A DNA stretch of 5,425 bases, taken from an uncultured Anaerolineae bacterium (GTDB taxonomy: Bacteria; Chloroflexota; Anaerolineae; Anaerolineales; UBA4823). Both the position numbers and the translations under genes were made by a program. The DNA lies in the NCBI GenBank assembly GCA_937129505.1, contig CAKZNJ010000204.1, positions 1 through 5,425 on the forward strand, given 5' to 3'. This document shows, piece after piece, positions 1-5,425 of the stretch. The notes under the pieces are model-generated. The model had not been told where the DNA came from. It saw only the letters and a program-made list of their open reading frames with translations, and ran no database searches. Numbering within the stretch: the stretch's first letter is position 1; every line of letters begins with the position of its first letter.

Positions 1-860
1 ACCATCTTGCGGATTACTTCAGGCGGGGCGACAACCCACGCCAACCGCAAACCTGGAGCAAGGATCTTCGAAAAGGTGCTTAGGTAAATCACATTGCCAC
101 GATAGCAGCGGTCATGGTTGCCGCGGTATTGGCTATCGACAACCACAATCGAAGGCAAATGTTCGCCTTCAAAGCGCAATTGCCCGTAGGGGTCATCTTC
201 TACAATAGGCACCCCAAAGCGATTCGCCAGCTCAACTAACTGGTAACGACGCTCAAGGGATAGAGTTACCCCGGTCGGATTTTGAAAATTGGGCAAGACA
301 TAGATGAACTTCGGCCCATAACGTAGTGCTTCTTCCAGAGCATCCGTGATCATGCCATGCTTATCGGATGGGACAGCTACATAATCCGCTCCATAAGCAT
401 TCCAAGCTTGAAGCGCTCCAAGGTAAGTTGGCGACTCAACTAAGATGCGGTCGCCTCTATTTATAAACACCTTCCCGATTAAATCCAAAGCTTGCTGTGA
501 ACCGGAGGTAATCAAAATATTTTCAGGGTTAATCGTAATCCCATACCGAGCGGTATGACGTGCAATCTGCTCTCGCAGGGGTAGAAATCCCTCCGTGGTG
601 CTATACTGCAACGCTTGAGCTCCATGATTTTTTAAAACGACCTGACATGCCTCCGCAAACCTCTCAATCGGGAAGACTTCTGGCGCAGGCAAGCCGCCAG
701 CAAAAGAGATGATATCTGGCTGTTCAGTGAGCTTGAGCAACTCTCTAACAGCGGAGCTTCCCATGCGCTTTGTGCGATGAGCGTATCGATGATCCCATGG
801 TGTTTGTAAACCTCTTTCGTCTCGAAATGCACCCGTTACCTTGACTGCGGGTCTTACCAT
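1..860 (-). CDS. PLP-dependent aminotransferase, LysN-like (C-terminus cut by window edge)
   Basis: Fold-type I, class I/II aminotransferase that moves an amino group between an amino acid and a 2-oxoacid in the cytoplasm. I translated 286 codons; the C-terminal part, probably about 110-130 residues, lies beyond the left edge. Visible motifs are SFAGGLPAPEVFP (52-64), LQYSTTEGFLPLREQI (84-99), TSGSQQALDLIGKVF (118-132), NFQNPTG (191-197, PLP-ring Asn), EDDPYG (221-226, Asp to the pyridine nitrogen) and STFSK (261-265, K265 the Schiff-base lysine), followed by PGLRLAW. This motif set strongly recalls Thermus LysN (2-aminoadipate aminotransferase) and its broad-specificity relatives; there is no N-terminal GntR-type DNA-binding domain as in MocR proteins. 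The start at 860 is fixed by a near-perfect AAGGAGGT 6-7 bases upstream. It lies 33 bases after the glyA-gcvT stop, so the two are very likely co-transcribed. Family assignment is firm; the substrate is unknown, with 2-aminoadipate, aromatic, branched-chain or glyoxylate-linked transamination all possible. Confidence 0.93.
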   Translation of the reverse strand, partial: MVRPAVKVTGAFRDERGLQTPWDHRYAHRTKRMGSSAVRELLKLTEQPDIISFAGGLPAPEVFPIERFAEACQVVLKNHGAQALQYSTTEGFLPLREQIARHTARYGITINPENILITSGSQQALDLIGKVFINRGDRILVESPTYLGALQAWNAYGADYVAVPSDKHGMITDALEEALRYGPKFIYVLPNFQNPTGVTLSLERRYQLVELANRFGVPIVEDDPYGQLRFEGEHLPSIVVVDSQYRGNHDRCYRGNVIYLSTFSKILAPGLRLAWVVAPPEVIRKM

Positions 861-866
861 CTAGAA

Positions 867-874
867 ACCTCCTT
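867..874 (-). promoter_or_regulatory. Strong Shine-Dalgarno site of the aminotransferase gene
   Basis: On the minus strand AAGGAGGT lies just upstream of the ATG at 860, an almost full complement of the 16S rRNA tail. It sits in the 33-base gap after the glyA-gcvT stop, which supports independent translation initiation of a co-transcribed gene and settles the start codon. Confidence 0.85.
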
Positions 875-893
875 CCTTTGTGAACACATTTCT

Positions 894-3800
894 TTACTTC
901 GGAAAACGGCTGAGAACAACCGCTTCACTCGGTAGAATGGATTTTTCTCCCACCATCAAAGCAGCCGGCGCTTTGATCTCTTTATCGGGAGAGCCCTGAT
1001 AAATTAAGAGACGTGTACCCTCATCAGCATACTTCATCTCCACAAAAGCTTGTCCAGTTAAGGAACCTTGTTGGTCCACTGCGCAACTAGTAACCCAACC
1101 AATCACCCGCCCCCGTTTATCCAAAACAGGGTCACCACCATGAGCCATCCGCACTCCCTTTTCTAAAAATTGAAAGCGAACCACAACTCCTTTCCGCGTT
1201 TTTTCCCGCTCCACAAACGCCCGACGGCCGATAAACCAGGGTTTATGCAGTTTCACATAGCTGCCAAAGCCACCTTCTGCTACTCCCAAATCCCTCTCTC
1301 CGCGTTTCCCAGAACCGTCCCCCATCTCGTGACCGTAGAGCGGTAAGCCAGCTTCCGTGCGGAGAGAATCGCGCGCCCCTAACCCAACCGATTTGAGCCC
1401 ATAAGGTTCTCCGTTTTCCAACAAGGCTTTGAAAAGGTCGGAGGCGCAATCAGGATGAACAAAAAGCTCAAAAGCCATCTTTTCTCCCGTATAGCCAGTT
1501 CGAGACACAATTAAGTCAAAGCCTCCCACTACTGCATCGCACAATTGCGTCCTTTGCAGCTTCAGAATGCGCTTGCGAGTTTGCTCATCTACCCCTAACG
1601 ATAACAAGATATCCTGTGATTTTGGACCTTGCAGAGCAATGTCAACACGCATATCTTTGCCTTCTCGAGGATCGCGCAAATTTCGTAAGCGTGCGTTGCG
1701 CCCAAACGCTCTCGCCCAAGGACGCTCTCGATCAATGCATACCTTACCTTCTAAAACCGCATTCAGCCACGCCCAATCCTTGTCGTCATTTGAAGCATTG
1801 ACCACCACGAGGAAGACATCCAACCCTCTTCGATAGACCAAAGTATCATCGATCACATTTGCATCTGGGTCTAGAAAATGGGTATAACACGATTCGCCGA
1901 CTTCTAATCCCCCAATATCGTTTCCGCACACACTGTCCAGAAAAGCGGCCGCATCTGTCCCTTCGACCTGATAAACGCCCATGTGGGCGACATCAAATAA
2001 ACCTGCAGCGGTTCGGGTGGCTTGATGTTCCTCGATAACCGAGCTATACCAAACAGGCATTTCCCAACCCGCAAAGGGAATGAGCTTTGCTCCTAATTGA
2101 CGATGGAAGTCATAAATAGGCGTTCGTTTCAGTTGGCCTTCCGTCGCATTCCATTGGAAATCCGGTTTTGCTTGACCGTTTCCAGATGTAATTCCGATGT
2201 AATAAGGTTTCTCAAAGCTGCCGCTGTCGTGCGTTGCTTGGGGTAACGGTTCGTTTTGAACATCCTTGATGATGACGGGCCCAGGCAGTTTCCGCATGAT
2301 CAGATCCGTTGCTTCCTCAGTGTGGTCAAAATCAACGTAACCATCAGAAAGCGCTCGCAACCAAGCCGCTGCATAGGCTGCCTCTTCGACAGGCAAGTAT
2401 AGGACGAATTCCCTTTCGGTTTGGCATTTGAGGATTCCCTTGACCTTTTTCTGAGAGGCTGAGATGTGAATTTGGCAAGCTTGACCCGAACTGAGCAGGG
2501 AGACATCCACATCCGAAGCATAGTTCATGAATTGACGAACTGTGTCCCCTCTAATGAGAAAAGACACCCAACCTGAAGCAGTCGAATAGGTATCATCAAC
2601 AAAGTAGTAATGAGGGTAACCGTGACAACTTGTCTCTTCGTCATAAGCAGCTTGTTTTGCTAATTCTCTCACTTGAATTTTGACCGATTCGAGCGTCTCA
2701 AAATCTACTTTGGCGCGACGCAAATTCGCCACTCGAACAGCGTAGGTATATGGCTTGGTTGCTTTCAACACCTCAACGATCAACTCGGCAATGCTGTGCA
2801 TTTGTTCTTCTTTTAGACCCCGCTGGGTGACCCACGGGGTGCCAAGGCGGATACCGGAAGGATCAGCGGCTGAACTATCTCCTGGGATTGTGTTGCGATT
2901 GACGACAATTCCGGCAATATCCAAAATCCGCGCCGCTTGATCGCCGGAGAGGGAAGTGCCATCGGGACCCACAAAAGTTCGGCAATCTAAATTGGTGAGA
3001 TGGGTATTACTGCCGCCGTATGGAATACGACACCCAAGCTCCTGCAATCTTTGGGTAAGAGCAATACAATTTTTGACGATTTGCGCTTGCAGGTTGCGGA
3101 ATTGTTCGCTTTTGGCAAGCTTAAAGGCTAACGCCATCGCAGCAAAGGTATTCACATGGGGACCACCTTGCTCGCCGGGAAACACTGCCCGATCGATTTT
3201 TTTCGCTAAGGTAGCATCGGTGGTTAAAATACAGGCACCGCGCGGCCCGCAAAGCGACTTATGCGTCGTGAAGGTGATGACATCCGCAAAACCCAATGGA
3301 GAGGGGTAAACCCCTGCCGCCACTAATCCCGCAACATGGGCAATATCTGCCATTAGATAAGCCCCCACTGAATGAGCAATTTGGGCAAACCGTTCCCAAT
3401 CCACAGCCCACGGGTACGAAGAATAGCCGGCGATGATGACCTTCGGGCGAACTTGTTCAGCTAGTTGTTGCACGGCATCATAATTAATCTGTTCGGTTTC
3501 TGGATCAACTGTATAGTGGTAAGCTTGGTAGTACTTACCAGAACGATTGACAGATGAGCCGTGGGTCAAGTGCCCGCCATGCAACAAGTTCATCCCTAGA
3601 ATAGGGTCGCCTGGATTTAAAAGGGCGTGGAACACCGCATTATTCGCTGGCGCTCCAGAGAGTGCCTGAACATTGACATAGATCTCATCTGCTCCTACCT
3701 TTTGATTGGCAAACAATTCTGCACATCGCCGCCGAGCTAACATTTCCACAATATCAGCATATTCGACCCCTTTGTAATAGCGGGGGTCAGAATTACGCCG

Positions 3801-4052
3801 GTAGGAAGAGAGCTGGAAATCGTAATCGAAAATTTTATCTTCACCGTATTTTCGGCTCTCTTCGGGGGGATATCCCTCGGCATAGATATTTTGGAATGCG
3901 GAGCTGAGAATCTCGCGTACTGCAAGCGGCGCAGTGCTCTCGCTGGGGATCAAGATTAACTTCCGCGCTTGCCGTTCGGATTCTAGATGCAGGAGCTCCT
4001 TAAGATTGCTGTCATAATCTGCGATGGAACCGCGAAATAGAAAATCTGTCAT
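894..4052 (-). CDS. glyA-gcvT: Bifunctional serine hydroxymethyltransferase / glycine cleavage T-protein fusion
   Basis: A single 1052-residue cytoplasmic protein. Residues 1-~470 are SHMT (PLP- and THF-dependent serine/glycine interconversion): YAEGYP (57-62), SGAPANNAVF (132-141), HGGHLTHG (158-165), DIAHVAGL (236-243), THK (263-265, K265 the PLP lysine) and SGIRLGTP (399-406, R402 the carboxylate-binding arginine). Residues ~642-1052 are GcvT (aminomethyltransferase): PIYDFH (645-650), FAGWEMPVWY (660-669), TAAGLFDVAHMG (681-692), VIDD (733-736, with the conserved catalytic Asp), LQGP (807-810), RTGYTGE (851-857) and GLGARDSLRTEAGLPLYG (890-907). Both halves keep their key residues, so both should be active. 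GlyA alone is about 415 residues and GcvT about 365; the extra length is mostly a ~170-residue middle segment and an insertion of about 27 residues after YAEGYP. The ATG at 4052 has AAGGAG 6 bases upstream. No in-frame stop separates the halves. GcvP and GcvH are not in this window. Confidence 0.96.
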   Translation of the reverse strand: MTDFLFRGSIADYDSNLKELLHLESERQARKLILIPSESTAPLAVREILSSAFQNIYAEGYPPEESRKYGEDKIFDYDFQLSSYRRNSDPRYYKGVEYADIVEMLARRRCAELFANQKVGADEIYVNVQALSGAPANNAVFHALLNPGDPILGMNLLHGGHLTHGSSVNRSGKYYQAYHYTVDPETEQINYDAVQQLAEQVRPKVIIAGYSSYPWAVDWERFAQIAHSVGAYLMADIAHVAGLVAAGVYPSPLGFADVITFTTHKSLCGPRGACILTTDATLAKKIDRAVFPGEQGGPHVNTFAAMALAFKLAKSEQFRNLQAQIVKNCIALTQRLQELGCRIPYGGSNTHLTNLDCRTFVGPDGTSLSGDQAARILDIAGIVVNRNTIPGDSSAADPSGIRLGTPWVTQRGLKEEQMHSIAELIVEVLKATKPYTYAVRVANLRRAKVDFETLESVKIQVRELAKQAAYDEETSCHGYPHYYFVDDTYSTASGWVSFLIRGDTVRQFMNYASDVDVSLLSSGQACQIHISASQKKVKGILKCQTEREFVLYLPVEEAAYAAAWLRALSDGYVDFDHTEEATDLIMRKLPGPVIIKDVQNEPLPQATHDSGSFEKPYYIGITSGNGQAKPDFQWNATEGQLKRTPIYDFHRQLGAKLIPFAGWEMPVWYSSVIEEHQATRTAAGLFDVAHMGVYQVEGTDAAAFLDSVCGNDIGGLEVGESCYTHFLDPDANVIDDTLVYRRGLDVFLVVVNASNDDKDWAWLNAVLEGKVCIDRERPWARAFGRNARLRNLRDPREGKDMRVDIALQGPKSQDILLSLGVDEQTRKRILKLQRTQLCDAVVGGFDLIVSRTGYTGEKMAFELFVHPDCASDLFKALLENGEPYGLKSVGLGARDSLRTEAGLPLYGHEMGDGSGKRGERDLGVAEGGFGSYVKLHKPWFIGRRAFVEREKTRKGVVVRFQFLEKGVRMAHGGDPVLDKRGRVIGWVTSCAVDQQGSLTGQAFVEMKYADEGTRLLIYQGSPDKEIKAPAALMVGEKSILPSEAVVLSRFPK
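2136..2645 (-). other. Middle segment of the fusion (residues ~470-639), GcvT-like degenerate region
   Basis: This stretch joins the SHMT and GcvT domains and belongs to neither canonical family. Residues ~497-576 can be aligned by eye with the start of the protein's own GcvT domain (~693-774). Shared elements are a hydrophobic strand ending in G, F-M or F-L, D-V or D-I, L-x-x-G-Q or L-x-x-G-E, a second strand F-L-x-x-x-V, A-W-L, and G-x-V-x-[FI]-D. The catalytic VIDD is replaced by KVKG, so the copy cannot be a working aminomethyltransferase. Residues ~590-640 are low in hydrophobics (proline, serine and glycine rich) and look like a flexible linker. Reading it as a decayed GcvT/YgfZ-like subdomain is an inference. 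Confidence 0.5.
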
Positions 4053-4153
4053 TCAATGCTCCTTGTCTGAATAGGTTGGTTGTGATGTTTGTTCCACCCC
4101 CAAAACGATGCATCCGATCGATAATGCCTGAAAAAAGTAGCTCCGGTTATTGT
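4053..4153. other. Intergenic region upstream of glyA-gcvT
   Basis: These 101 bases separate the MmpS-like stop from the fusion start. I see the glyA-gcvT Shine-Dalgarno (4058-4064 on the minus strand), the palindrome GATGCATC (4107-4114) directly followed by overlapping CGATCG and ATCGAT (4115-4122), and a T6 run on the minus strand not preceded by a convincing hairpin. I found no good -35/-10 pair, no glycine riboswitch core and no THF riboswitch core. The fusion may therefore be read from the promoter upstream of the MmpS-like gene, or from a weak promoter I cannot recognise. Confidence 0.4.
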
Positions 4154-4555
4154 TTATGGGATGATTCCCCCGCATGAGACCTTGTCGCGTGGTGCCTTGG
4201 CAGTCTGTTCTTTCCAGTCTTTTCCATCGAGTAATAATTTGCACTTTAAATCTCCCGTTTGAGTTGGATTACCTACCGTTAGGACAATGATCATGCCCTT
4301 GGGAAAGTTCATCGTTTTATGCCAGGGCACTGAGATCTCAATTAATTCTGTTTTGGAACCATTCGGCTGGGTATAGGTGATCACTGCGGTTGAAGCAGTG
4401 CCTTCAACTCGATAAGTTATCGTTCGATATCCCTCTGGTCGGGAGTTAAACGCTCCAAGGAGATAAAAAACCAGCGCTCCTACCCCGACTACCGCAACGA
4501 CAACCAAAATTTGTAAAGCCAGTCCTGTTCCAGTCGATTTCACCGGTTGAGACAT
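4154..4555 (-). CDS. MmpS-like membrane-anchored protein
   Basis: A 133-residue protein with a short polar N-terminus, one transmembrane segment (about residues 12-35, rich in Val, Gly, Ala and Leu), and a beta-rich domain expected outside the membrane. That domain has the layout I associate with the mycobacterial MmpS family: TYRVEGTASTAVITYTQPNG (47-66), an SVPWHKTM strand (75-82), then two cysteines (C105 in LKCKLLLDGK and C128 in VSCGG) that could form a disulfide. MmpS proteins are small accessory partners of MmpL/RND transporters in actinobacteria; no transporter gene is in this window, so I infer only the fold. The ATG at 4555 is chosen because GAGGG precedes it by 4 bases. The longer in-frame TTG start at 4612 overlaps the apparent -35 box, so it would lie upstream of the transcript. 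No lipobox is visible. The gene points the same way as glyA-gcvT. Confidence 0.75.
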   Translation of the reverse strand: MSQPVKSTGTGLALQILVVVAVVGVGALVFYLLGAFNSRPEGYRTITYRVEGTASTAVITYTQPNGSKTELIEISVPWHKTMNFPKGMIIVLTVGNPTQTGDLKCKLLLDGKDWKEQTAKAPRDKVSCGGIIP

Positions 4556-4583
4556 ACTTCCCTCACGGCATCGATCCTCTTTG

Positions 4584-4612
4584 ATTCTATTCCTTTGAAA
4601 GATTTCGGTCAA
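4584..4612 (-). promoter_or_regulatory. Sigma70-type promoter for the MmpS-like gene
   Basis: On the minus strand TTGACC (4612-4607) and TAGAAT (4589-4584) are separated by exactly 17 bases; each hexamer matches consensus at 5 of 6 positions. Transcription should begin near 4577, giving a leader of about 22 bases before the ATG at 4555. It lies just after the tRNA-Val terminator, so it starts a new unit that may extend into glyA-gcvT and the aminotransferase gene. Confidence 0.75.
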
Positions 4613-4615
4613 GTT

Positions 4616-4655
4616 AAGAAAATCATCCTATGAAGGATAAACTTCATAGGATGAT
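4616..4655 (-). terminator. Rho-independent terminator of the tRNA-Val gene
   Basis: A perfect 14-bp inverted repeat (4622-4635 and 4642-4655) with a 6-base loop is followed on the minus strand by a T-rich run (ATTTTCTTAA overlapping the stem end). The stem is long but only moderately GC rich. It begins 7 bases past the tRNA 3' end and has no T-tract on the plus-strand side, so it acts in the minus direction to end the tRNA transcript. Confidence 0.75.
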
Positions 4656-4661
4656 GAGAGA

Positions 4662-4735
4662 TGGGCGGAAAGGGACTCGAACCCCTGACCTCCTCTGTGT
4701 AAGAGAGGCGCTCTAACCAACTGAGCTATCCGCCC
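4662..4735 (-). tRNA. tRNA-Val, anticodon UAC
   Basis: A 74-base cloverleaf including the discriminator. The acceptor stem GGGCGGA/TCCGCCC pairs perfectly, the D-arm is GCTC-AGTTGGTTA-GAGC, the anticodon stem is CCTCT/AGAGG with loop CTTACAC (anticodon TAC, plus-strand bases 4699-4701), and the T-arm has the TTCGAGT loop. The discriminator is A, as usual for valine tRNA. The 3' CCA is not encoded, so it must be added after transcription. This tRNA reads GUA and, through modified U34, other GUN valine codons. It stands alone in this window with its own -10 box and terminator. Confidence 0.97.
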
Positions 4736-4747
4736 GCTCACGTCCCC

Positions 4748-4778
4748 ATTATACCCCACAAATCCCAACAAGGAGCAA
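4748..4778 (-). promoter_or_regulatory. Promoter of tRNA-Val
   Basis: A perfect TATAAT lies on the minus strand at 4753-4748, 12 bases before the first tRNA base, which would give a leader of about 5 bases. The best -35 candidate is TTGCTC (4778-4773) at a 19-base spacing, longer than ideal. The -10 box is convincing; the -35 assignment is not. Confidence 0.6.
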
Positions 4779-4814
4779 AATCCAAATAGCAATTTGCAGT
4801 CTTTTTTCTCGATT

Positions 4815-4846
4815 CTGATTGAAGAAAATAGCTGATTTTCAGAAAA
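4815..4846 (+). repeat. Imperfect tandem repeat upstream of the RpiR-family gene
   Basis: CTGATTGAAGAAAA (4815-4828) recurs as CTGATTTTCAGAAAA (4832-4846), 17 bases further on, with one base inserted and the centre changed. The second copy contains a small inverted repeat, CTGA-TTT-TCAG (4832-4842). It ends just before the -35 box of the regulator's promoter, a suitable place for an operator, perhaps autoregulatory. The region is AT rich, so chance similarity is possible. Confidence 0.35.
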
Positions 4847-4848
4847 GA

Positions 4849-4877
4849 TTGCAATTTTTGACATTTTATGGTAATAT
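4849..4877 (+). promoter_or_regulatory. Promoter of the RpiR-family regulator
   Basis: TTGCAA (4849-4854) and TAATAT (4872-4877) are separated by 17 bases, and the -10 box is preceded by TGG, an extended -10 element. The palindrome ATTGCAAT (4848-4855) overlaps the -35 box. A TTGACA at 4858-4863 looks better as a -35 hexamer but has no matching -10 at the right distance. The expected start near 4884 gives a leader of about 37 bases. Confidence 0.6.
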
Positions 4878-4920
4878 TTATTGAAAGAGTTTGGTTTCTG
4901 TCATTTTATAAGGAGTCTAT

Positions 4921-5425
4921 ATGAGTTACGAAGATAGAATTCGGGCTGCCAGGTCAAATATGTCCAAAAGCTTCTCCAGGTTGGCAGATTATCTCTTGGA
5001 TTCCTACATCGAAGCTTCCTTCATGACCGCTAGCGAGCTTGCCCACACCTTGAATTTAGATGCCGCCACCGTCGTCCGTTTTTCCCAATTTCTTGGTTAC
5101 AATGGCTTTCCCGAATTACAGAAAGAGATTCGCCAGAAAGTGCGCAACGACCTATTACTTCGCCCGCAAGAAGCTCAAGAACCCAACAGCATTGCGGCAA
5201 TTGCTCATTCTGCCATGAAAGAGATAGCCGAAGCGATTGAACACACGCGCATCTCTCTAGACACCGACGCCTTAGCAAATCTAGTTGATCTTCTAGGCAA
5301 GGTACGTCGGATTGTAATTTTTGCCGAAGGGCCAGCCCAACCAAACGCCTACAGTTTGGTACAATACCTCGAACAAGGTGGCTTCCCTGTGTATATAGCT
5401 CGCGCTGGTGTTGTCGATCTAGCAC
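4921..5425 (+). CDS. RpiR/MurR-family transcriptional regulator (C-terminus cut by window edge)
   Basis: I translated 168 codons from the ATG at 4921, which has TAAGGAG 5 bases upstream. Residues ~1-75 form the RpiR-type helix-turn-helix domain, with MTASELAHTLNLDAATVVRF (35-54) and then SQFLGYNGFPELQKEIR (55-71), both very typical. After a helical linker a SIS (sugar isomerase) domain starts near 128 with the strand VRRIVIFAEGP; only its first strand and helix are in view. Full RpiR proteins are about 280 residues, so roughly 110 are missing. Members bind phosphosugars or amino-sugar phosphates through the SIS domain and regulate sugar catabolism or transport genes, usually next to them. The usual GxGxS loop after the first SIS strand reads EGPAQPNAYS here, so the ligand site may be altered. 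Its targets probably lie past the right edge. It is divergent from tRNA-Val. Confidence 0.92.
   Translation, partial: MSYEDRIRAARSNMSKSFSRLADYLLDSYIEASFMTASELAHTLNLDAATVVRFSQFLGYNGFPELQKEIRQKVRNDLLLRPQEAQEPNSIAAIAHSAMKEIAEAIEHTRISLDTDALANLVDLLGKVRRIVIFAEGPAQPNAYSLVQYLEQGGFPVYIARAGVVDLA

Noticed and set aside
632..832. 66-codon minus-strand frame inside the aminotransferase gene
   Set aside because: It is a different frame of the same strand, nested in a gene whose frame shows clear family motifs.
1567..3309. Plus-strand open frames of 60-117 codons opposite the glyA-gcvT gene (1567-1836, 2755-2940, 2956-3309)
   Set aside because: They lie antisense to a strongly conserved coding region, have no recognisable motifs, and are products of its codon composition.
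4053..4153. Glycine or THF riboswitch upstream of glyA-gcvT
   Set aside because: The interval is only 101 bases and I see neither the paired glycine-aptamer cores nor the THF aptamer's conserved junctions.
4123..4153. Terminator after the MmpS-like gene, suggested by the T6 run on the minus strand
   Set aside because: No stable GC-rich hairpin precedes the T run, so intrinsic termination is not supported.
4622..4655. The inverted repeat next to the tRNA as a phage attachment site or mobile-element end
   Set aside because: It has a 6-base loop followed by a T-rich run in the tRNA's direction, which fits a terminator. No integrase and no duplicated tRNA 3' end are present.
4628..4864. 78-codon minus-strand frame across the tRNA-Val gene
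   Set aside because: It reads through the tRNA and its terminator hairpin and contains the typical peptide made by translating a tRNA (GRIAQLVRAP). It is not a gene.
5030..5425. 131-codon minus-strand frame opposite the RpiR-family gene
   Set aside because: The plus-strand frame has an unmistakable RpiR helix-turn-helix; the opposite frame is a low-complexity arginine/leucine/cysteine-rich shadow.

Overview
The window reads as ordinary bacterial chromosome with close-packed genes, moderate GC and good Shine-Dalgarno sites. Its most diagnostic feature is a natural fusion of serine hydroxymethyltransferase (GlyA) to the glycine cleavage T protein (GcvT). From memory, such fusions occur in Chloroflexota, especially Anaerolineae. 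That is my best guess for the source, but it is an inference and no marker gene here proves it.

Layout on the minus strand, in order of transcription (right to left): a tRNA-Val(UAC) gene at 4662-4735 with its own -10 box; a 14-bp hairpin terminator at 4622-4655; a good sigma70-type promoter at 4584-4612; a small membrane-anchored MmpS-like protein (4154-4555); the 1052-residue GlyA-GcvT fusion (894-4052); and, 33 bases further on, a LysN-like PLP aminotransferase (1-860) that runs off the left edge. On the plus strand, an RpiR-family regulator (4921-5425) starts divergently from the tRNA and runs off the right edge.

The fusion places two tetrahydrofolate-dependent steps of glycine/serine one-carbon metabolism on one chain: glycine + methylene-THF to serine (GlyA), and transfer of the aminomethyl group's carbon from H-protein to THF (GcvT). 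An aminotransferase directly downstream fits amino-acid interconversion, but its substrate cannot be read from this sequence. The MmpS-like gene lies 101 bases upstream of the fusion with no obvious terminator between them, so read-through from its promoter is possible. The RpiR gene probably controls sugar-phosphate or amino-sugar genes beyond the window.

The parts most worth a second look are inside the fusion. A middle segment of about 170 residues looks like a decayed first half of a second GcvT fold. The SHMT domain also has an unusual insertion of about 27 residues beside its active-site tyrosines.
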